Assembly: GCF_040869035.1 (NCBI RefSeq)
Contig: NZ_CP162100.1
Location: forward strand, 2,728,001-2,792,000
DNA: 64,000 bases
Reading direction: 5' to 3'
DNA from: Vibrio sp. NTOU-M3
Lineage (GTDB): Bacteria > Pseudomonadota > Gammaproteobacteria > Enterobacterales > Vibrionaceae
Position 1 is the first letter of the stretch, and every line of letters begins with the position of its first letter. Position numbers and translations under genes: made by a program. Below are positions 59,315-64,000 of the stretch, one piece after another. Below the pieces are notes generated by a model. The model worked only from the letters and a program-made list of their open reading frames with translations. It did not search any database and had not been told where the DNA came from.

Positions 59315-60520
59315 TGTATTAGTTCCGACTAGATCTGACACTTCAATTTGAAAAGAAGAGAGTTACCCACTTTGATTAAAGGTGCTGAATCCGTAATCAA
59401 AGACAATAAGAGGTAACTCTCATGCTTCATACTAGCAATCCAATCATCAAACACAAAGCTGGTCTTCTCAATCTTGCAGAAGAGCTTGGCAATGTATCTA
59501 GAGCCTGCAAGGTTATGGGTGTCTCACGAGACACGTTCTATCGCTATCAAGAATTGGTTGAAACTGGTGGCATTGATGCTCTGATTAATCAAAGCAGAAG
59601 AACACCAAACTTGAAGAACCGAGTTGATGGCGAAACAGAACAAGCCGTTCTCAAGTACGCCATTGATTTTCCTGCTCATGGACAAGTTCGAACAAGTAAC
59701 GAGCTGCGTAAGCTAGGTGTGTTTATTTCGCCAAGTGGCGTGCGTTCAATCTGGCTTCGTCATGACCTAGAAAACTTCAAAAAGCTCCTTATCGCCTTAG
59801 AAAGACAGGTAGCTGAAAACGGTATCATTCTAACGGACGAGCAAGTTGCTGCTCTTGAGCGTAAGAAGCACGATGATGAAGCTTGTGGTGAGATAGAAAC
59901 AGCACATCCAGGTTATCTAGGCTCTCAGGACACGTTTTATGTCGGCAACCTTAAGGGTGTTGGACGCATCTATCAGCAGACGTTCGTTGATACCTATAGC
60001 AAAGTAGCTTTCGCTAAGCTCTACACAACCAAAACACCAATCACAGCAGCAGATATGCTCAATGACAAAGTCCTACCGTTCTTCGAGACTCACGCGCTAC
60101 CTATGCTCAGAATCTTAACCGACCGAGGCACTGAATACTGTGGCCGCGTTGAACAGCACGACTATCAACTCTACCTTGCCATCAATGATATCGACCACAC
60201 CAAGACTAAAGCCATGTCGCCACAGACAAATGGCATCTGCGAGCGCTTCCACAAGACCATATTGAATGAGTTCTACCAAGTAACATTCAGAAAGAAACTG
60301 TATGGGTCGATGGAAGAGTTACAGAAAGATCTGGACGAATGGATGGACTACTACAACAATCATCGTACTCATCAAGGAAAAATGTGCTGCGGCAGAACGC
60401 CAATAGAAACATTAGAGGATGGGAAATCAATCTGGGCAGAAAAGAATCTAGCCCAGATATAATCTGACAGGCACCGAGTCAAAAAGTGGGTAACTGTCAG
60501 ATCAGGTCTGAATTAGTACA
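59315..60520 (+). mobile_element. Complete IS481-family insertion sequence
   Basis: 1206 bp bounded by imperfect terminal inverted repeats: TGTATTAGTTCC... on the left and TGTACTAATTC... on the opposite strand at the right; about 20 of 26 positions agree, ending in GATCTGACA. A second, inner inverted pair (TTACCCACTTT at 59365 and its complement at 60484) is present. 7-bp duplications GATAAAG flank it. It sits between the cus operon and the small-gene/copA part of the island, at the base of a terminator. Confidence 0.92.
59422..60462 (+). CDS. IS481-family transposase
   Basis: DDE transposase of 346 aa. N-terminal helix-turn-helix (about 10-60, NVSRACKVMGVSRDTFYRY), then an RNase H-fold integrase domain with the acid triad in TFVDTYSKVA, LTDRGTEYCG and NGICERFHKTILNEFY. 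No frameshift or stop; with intact ends, the IS may be active. Ribosome-binding site AGAGG. Confidence 0.95.
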   Translation: MLHTSNPIIKHKAGLLNLAEELGNVSRACKVMGVSRDTFYRYQELVETGGIDALINQSRRTPNLKNRVDGETEQAVLKYAIDFPAHGQVRTSNELRKLGVFISPSGVRSIWLRHDLENFKKLLIALERQVAENGIILTDEQVAALERKKHDDEACGEIETAHPGYLGSQDTFYVGNLKGVGRIYQQTFVDTYSKVAFAKLYTTKTPITAADMLNDKVLPFFETHALPMLRILTDRGTEYCGRVEQHDYQLYLAINDIDHTKTKAMSPQTNGICERFHKTILNEFYQVTFRKKLYGSMEELQKDLDEWMDYYNNHRTHQGKMCCGRTPIETLEDGKSIWAEKNLAQI

Positions 60521-60527
60521 GATAAAG
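60521..60527. repeat. Target site duplication, right copy
   Basis: GATAAAG, same as 59308-59314; its last base starts the terminator stem. Confidence 0.85.
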
Positions 60528-60560
60528 AGCCGCCCAGGTAGCTCAGGCGGCTCTTTTTTA
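60524..60560. terminator. Terminator next to the IS
   Basis: Stem AAAGAGCCGCC/GGCGGCTCTTT with an 11-nt loop and T-run on the plus side. It would end the minus-strand 60874-60612 unit. The IS insertion point cuts in just at the base of its left arm. Confidence 0.85.
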
Positions 60561-60611
60561 CTCGAAAAAGTAAAGGGGATCTCTTTTTCTGATTACGAAT
60601 ATTTCATTTGT

Positions 60612-60854
60612 TCAGCTACTCATCATTTTTTTGCACTCTTCTGGCATGTCTTCCATGTTCATGTTTTGCATCATTTGCATGTGTTCCATCATCCCATCGT
60701 GATCCTTCATCTTATCCGCGTGAGATTGCTTAGCATGCACTTTCTCATTTTGCGCGACATTGTGATGTCGATGCTGATCATCGATGGAACTTGTTGCTAA
60801 CACCGGCATCGCAACTAGACCACTTAATAACACTGATACATATAACTTTTTCAT
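60612..60854 (-). CDS. Small exported Met/His-rich protein
   Basis: 80 aa; signal peptide (about 1-20, ending VLA), then a polar part very rich in His and Met: QHRHHNVA, KMKDHDGMMEHMQMMQNMNM, ending ECKKMMSS. Most likely a periplasmic copper/silver-binding protein; no family can be named with confidence. 19 bp after the DUF2933-like gene, within the unit behind the CusR box at 61246. Confidence 0.7.
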   Translation of the reverse strand: MKKLYVSVLLSGLVAMPVLATSSIDDQHRHHNVAQNEKVHAKQSHADKMKDHDGMMEHMQMMQNMNMEDMPEECKKMMSS

Positions 60855-60873
60855 AAAATCACCTAACCCTTAC

Positions 60874-61161
60874 TTATGCTTTGAACTGTTGATTGTTTTC
60901 AATTTTTTCCACCGATTGCTCGTTGGCTTCGGAGCCTTTCTTTTCACTCGGCATCATCATCTTCATCATTAAACCATGCATCGCTAAACAGATGATTAAT
61001 GGAACAATCGCACTACTAAGGTATGCCCAACTAAACATCTCTTGGCTAGAAGAGAGAATAAATAATGGAATACCCACCATTAGTAACGCGCATAGAACCA
61101 TCATCCATCCATGACCTTTATGATGACCATTCTTGTGACAATCTGATTTTTTGCTTTTCAT
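60874..61161 (-). CDS. Small two-helix membrane protein, DUF2933-like
   Basis: 95 aa from ATG 61161 with GGAG 9 nt upstream (a TTG at 61176 is in frame). His/Lys/Cys-rich N-terminal tail (SDCHKNGHHKGHGW), two membrane helices (about 15-36 and 45-68, the second ending in MMKMMM), acidic C-terminal tail. Similar small proteins occur in copper-resistance clusters. Role unknown. First gene of its unit. Confidence 0.65.
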   Translation of the reverse strand: MKSKKSDCHKNGHHKGHGWMMVLCALLMVGIPLFILSSSQEMFSWAYLSSAIVPLIICLAMHGLMMKMMMPSEKKGSEANEQSVEKIENNQQFKA

Positions 61162-61245
61162 TCTCTTGCTCTCCAAAATAACTTTAACTCGTTTAACTGA
61201 GATTCAGTTTATCGCAACGTTTAGATCAGGAGTGGGGAGGGATTA

Positions 61246-61261
61246 ATGACAGTTTTGTCAT
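61246..61261. promoter_or_regulatory. CusR-type operator of the small-gene unit
   Basis: ATGACAGTTTTGTCAT, the same palindrome as at 59186; 84 bp upstream of the start at 61161. Confidence 0.85.
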
Positions 61262-61831
61262 CTTAGCCCTTTAAAACTACCAAGCGATTGGCGTTGGACT
61301 CCACCGTAAAAGAAGAACGCGGATATTGCTGCTTCGGCAATGCTTAGCTCTACCGTCATACGGGGCTATACTTCACAATATAAATGGAGCTGTTGTGTTT
61401 TTTTATATCCACAAATAGCTTGAAAATCTGCCAACCACGAAACAAGTAAACATAACACGTGCACTTTGATTACAGATGAATCTGCACATTTCGTTACTGT
61501 TTGTTTTGTGTTCAAAGTAGAATACCAACCTGCCGGTAAAGAGCTAATCTACTCCAGTGATTTCAACTGCTATTTGGCAACAACTTGGTAAAGCTTGACC
61601 GTTCCTGATTAAGTTTTTCATTTTCGTTTAATCTTGTGCATGCAATGAGCTTTAATAGCAAAAGTGTTTCCCGATATCAGTCAAGATTAAACGCTTTGAA
61701 GTGATCGAAAGCGTTAGAATAATTTATGGTATAGCGATTTTACAGGCATGACTGTGATGTTTTTATTTTTTGAAAATCAATGAGATAAAAAATTGTTATG
61801 ATTGTTTCTTTGTTTGGGGACCTTAGCCCGA

Positions 61832-61996
61832 TTAAGCAGGCTCAGTACTCTGTCTTTCAGACTGTCTCGCGCGGTCAATCAAAGTCCTGGCATCTGCCAG
61901 CACTACTCTTGTAGGCTTGGCACTAGACATTAAGGGTAGGCCCTTTTGCAGGTAATTGTAGGTGCTTTCTTTATCCTCATTAAGCAGCTGTTTCAT
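61832..61996 (-). CDS. Short hypothetical protein, 54 aa
   Basis: Reads MKQLLNEDKESTYNYLQKG, then a part with KPTRVVLADARTLIDRARQ and ending STEPA. Polar, no signal peptide, no family I recognise. Composition looks coding and like copA next to it rather than the cus operon. No clear ribosome-binding site. It may be a real small gene or the tail of a gene brought along with copA. Confidence 0.4.
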   Translation of the reverse strand: MKQLLNEDKESTYNYLQKGLPLMSSAKPTRVVLADARTLIDRARQSERQSTEPA

Positions 61997-62091
61997 AGTT
62001 AGTTACGTGAAGTTGGTTACCTTGATGATGGTGCACATTAAGTTCTGTTCTCAAGCTCGTTATAATGGGTTCAAGGGTATTTCGCTAGAAG

Positions 62092-62107
62092 ATGACATTT
62101 TTATCAT
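62092..62107. promoter_or_regulatory. CusR-type operator upstream of copA
   Basis: ATGACATTTTTATCAT: one mismatch from the palindrome at 59186. 72 bp before the copA start. Confidence 0.7.
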
Positions 62108-62179
62108 CTTCACGTCATGTAGGCATCAGGTGTGCCTATCTATGCTGTCTCTATGTCAAAAGACAATCTAGGAAAAATT

Positions 62180-63940
62180 ATGAAACAGCCCCAAAACCCG
62201 CTCAATCTGCCTCGGCGGCGCTTTGTACAAGGACTGGCTGCGGGTGGTGTAATTCTGGGTGTCTCTCCCATACTGGCTTCAGCCCGCTCACCCGTCCCCA
62301 CTACGTTAAACGGCAGTGTACCCGAACTGTCCGGTACCGAGTTCGATCTGGTAATTGATGAAACCCCAGTCAATTTTACTGGCAAAGCTCGCATGGCTAC
62401 CACCATCAACGGCTCCATTCCAGGGCCTACCTTGCGCATGCGCGAGGGCGATACCGTCACCATTCGCGTCACCAACCGCCTGAAGGAGCCTACCTCCATT
62501 CACTGGCACGGCATTATTCTTCCCTTTGAGATGGACGGCGTGCCTGGCATCAGCTTTGCTGGCATTCCGCCCGGCGAAACCTTTACCTACCGTTACACTC
62601 TGGAACAGAGCGGAACTTACTGGTACCACTCTCACTCGGGCATGCAGGAACTGACCGGCATGTATGGTGGCTTGATTGTGGAGCCAACTGATGCTGATTC
62701 CATCAGTGCCGATCGGGAACATATGGTGGTTTTGTCGGATTGGACCGACGAAAACCCCATGCGGGTGTTCGGCAAACTGAAAAACCAGGGCGATTACTAC
62801 AACTTTAACCAGCCAACGGTGGTGGATTTCTTTCGAGACATGGCCAGTGTCGGCCTCAGCGCATCGCTGGAAAAGCGACAGATGTGGAACAATATGCGTA
62901 TGAGCCCCAGCGATCTAGCTGACCTGTCCGCGGAAACTCTGACTTATCTAATGAACGGTACCACGCCCGCCGGCAACTGGACAGGGCTGTTCAAGCCCGG
63001 GGAACGGGTACGGCTGCGATTTATCAACGGTGCTGGCAATACATTTTACGATGTGCGTATTCCCGGTCTGAAGCTGACTGTCGTGCAGGCCGACGGTGTT
63101 AACGTGAAGCCTGTGATGGTGGATGAATTCCGTTTTGGACCTGGAGAAACCTACGATGTGTTGGTAGAGCCCACCGCCGAGGCTTATACTCTGTTTGCCC
63201 AGTCCATGGACCGAACTGGTTATGCCCGGGGAACCCTAGCTACCCGCAAAGGGCTGAGCACGATAGTACCGCCACTGGATGAACCTCAAGCCCTGACCAT
63301 GGCCGACATGATGGGCAATATGGATCATGGTGCTATGAATGGTATGGATCACAGTGCCATGAATGATATGGCGAGCATGGACCATGCTGCCATGACTAGT
63401 AGTTTGGCAGCCGCTAGCAAGGAAGTCCGTCACGCCCGCACCGAATATGGCCCTAGCGTCGATATGCGAGTCGAAATGCCGCGAACCAACCTTGATGACC
63501 CCGGTGTAGGCCTGCGCAATAACGGCAGACGAGTACTGACCTTAGCAGATCTGCGCACTCCTAGTGGCCCCATGGATCCTCGCCCACCCGAGCGGGAAAT
63601 TGAATTGCATCTCACAGGCAATATGGAACGCTACACTTGGTCGTTCGATGGCGTCGAGTTTGGGGGATCCACACCCATTCATCTAAGCTACGGTGAGCGG
63701 GTGCGCGTCATCCTGCACAACGATACCATGATGACACACCCCATGCACTTACACGGTATGTGGAGCGAGCTGGAAAGCCCTAGCGGCGAGTTTTTGTGCC
63801 GTCGGCATACCATACCAGTTCAGCCAGCCCAGCGTATCAGCTTTCTGGTCACCGCCGATGCACTAGGTCGCTGGGCCTGGCATTGTCATCTGATGTTCCA
63901 TATGGACGCGGGCATGTTCCGCATGGTGGTGGTGTCATGA
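62180..63940 (+). CDS. copA: CopA-type multicopper oxidase (copper resistance)
   Basis: Periplasmic oxidase of the PcoA/CopA family, 586 aa from ATG 62180 with AGGA just upstream (frame open to 62132). Tat signal with NLPRRRFVQGLAAGG. Copper motifs are complete: SIHWHG (about 108), YWYHSHSG (about 149), HPMHLHG (about 521) and HCHLMFHMDAGM (about 568). A Met-rich insert (NMDHGAMNGMDHSAMND and following) before the third cupredoxin domain may bind extra copper. Clearly more GC-rich than the cus operon. Its stop overlaps the next start (ATGA). Confidence 0.95.
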   Translation: MKQPQNPLNLPRRRFVQGLAAGGVILGVSPILASARSPVPTTLNGSVPELSGTEFDLVIDETPVNFTGKARMATTINGSIPGPTLRMREGDTVTIRVTNRLKEPTSIHWHGIILPFEMDGVPGISFAGIPPGETFTYRYTLEQSGTYWYHSHSGMQELTGMYGGLIVEPTDADSISADREHMVVLSDWTDENPMRVFGKLKNQGDYYNFNQPTVVDFFRDMASVGLSASLEKRQMWNNMRMSPSDLADLSAETLTYLMNGTTPAGNWTGLFKPGERVRLRFINGAGNTFYDVRIPGLKLTVVQADGVNVKPVMVDEFRFGPGETYDVLVEPTAEAYTLFAQSMDRTGYARGTLATRKGLSTIVPPLDEPQALTMADMMGNMDHGAMNGMDHSAMNDMASMDHAAMTSSLAAASKEVRHARTEYGPSVDMRVEMPRTNLDDPGVGLRNNGRRVLTLADLRTPSGPMDPRPPEREIELHLTGNMERYTWSFDGVEFGGSTPIHLSYGERVRVILHNDTMMTHPMHLHGMWSELESPSGEFLCRRHTIPVQPAQRISFLVTADALGRWAWHCHLMFHMDAGMFRMVVVS

Positions 63941-64000
63941 GTAAACAGAGAGCGATGATGAAACATTTATTGGGCGTGTTGGCGCTGACCGCTTTTCCTG
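63937..64000 (+). CDS. copB: Probable CopB, N-terminal end only
   Basis: 21 codons to the window edge: MSKQRAMMKHLLGVLALTAFP, the beginning of a signal peptide. Start overlaps the copA stop by 4 bp, the usual coupling of copA and copB (outer-membrane copper resistance protein). Identity is inferred from position. Confidence 0.55.
   Translation, partial: MSKQRAMMKHLLGVLALTAFP

Larger units (their letters stand above)
61162..62179. other. 1-kb region with regulatory sites and one short frame
   Basis: Between the small membrane gene and copA. Holds two CusR boxes (61246, 62092) and the 54-codon frame at 61832-61996. 61270-61800 has no gene I can support; base composition changes from AT-rich (to about 61800) to GC-richer after it, so a junction between sources may lie here. 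Confidence 0.55.
47503..64000 (+). mobile_element. Tn7-like element with copper/silver resistance cargo (runs beyond window)
   Basis: Inferred extent: from the terminus at 47503 to the right window edge. In Tn7 the cargo is next to the left end and tnsABCDE next to the right end; here the 16.5 kb inside are all metal-resistance genes plus one IS481-type insertion, which fits. Base composition changes at about 61.8 kb, so the cargo itself was assembled from more than one source. The boundary on the right is unknown. Confidence 0.55.

Noticed and set aside
61510..61595. Possible remnant of an IS3-type transposase (frame with KELIYSSDF)
   Set aside because: The likeness to the LIHHSDRG motif is too short and the rest of the frame does not match.

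Overview
The window is a stretch of a Vibrio chromosome (Gammaproteobacteria). Gene order (pilABCD-coaE-zapD-yacG, rplS-trmD-rimM-rpsP, ftsB-ispD-ispF-truD-surE-pcm-nlpD-rpoS, rpsU-yqeY-dnaG-rpoD) and the protein sequences fit Vibrio; the species cannot be fixed from sequence alone.

Positions 1-36.8 kb are conserved core. From the left: aceE (cut by the window edge) behind pdhR with two perfect PdhR palindromes; an xerD-dsbC-recJ cluster divergent from fldB; ampD and nadC; the type IV pilus genes pilABCD with coaE, zapD and yacG; the ribosomal/tRNA modification operon rpsP-rimM-trmD-rplS; ffh; ypjD-corB; the long minus-strand ftsB-to-rpoS operon; uppP, folK-folB, plsY, an alpha/beta hydrolase, tsaD; then the macromolecular synthesis operon rpsU-yqeY-dnaG-rpoD followed by a tRNA with CAU anticodon (tRNA-Ile2 type).

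Positions 36.8-47.5 kb are more variable: a TPR/GGDEF protein, a SIMPL-domain protein, an orphan TRAP solute receptor facing a chemoreceptor with a duplicated sensor module, and a large AT-rich secreted GH9-like protein with golvesin-like and F5/8C modules.

At 47503 the sequence enters what I read as the left end of a Tn7-like transposon: a TGT terminus followed by three TnsB-type sites spaced 67 and 55 bp, almost the layout of Tn7-L as I remember it. Everything to the right inside the window is copper/silver resistance cargo. An 11-kb minus-strand operon carries a DUF3316 protein, a PII-like protein, CusR, CusS, a Met/His/Cys-rich protein, CusC, a CusB fused to two CusF-like domains, CusA, CopI, a c-type cytochrome and CopG. 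A complete IS481-family element with 7-bp target duplications separates this from two small Met/His-rich genes and a visibly GC-richer copA (multicopper oxidase)-copB pair. Three CusR-type palindromes (59186, 61246, 62092) stand before the three transcription units, so one two-component system probably controls the whole island. No tns genes and no right end lie in the window; they are expected further right.
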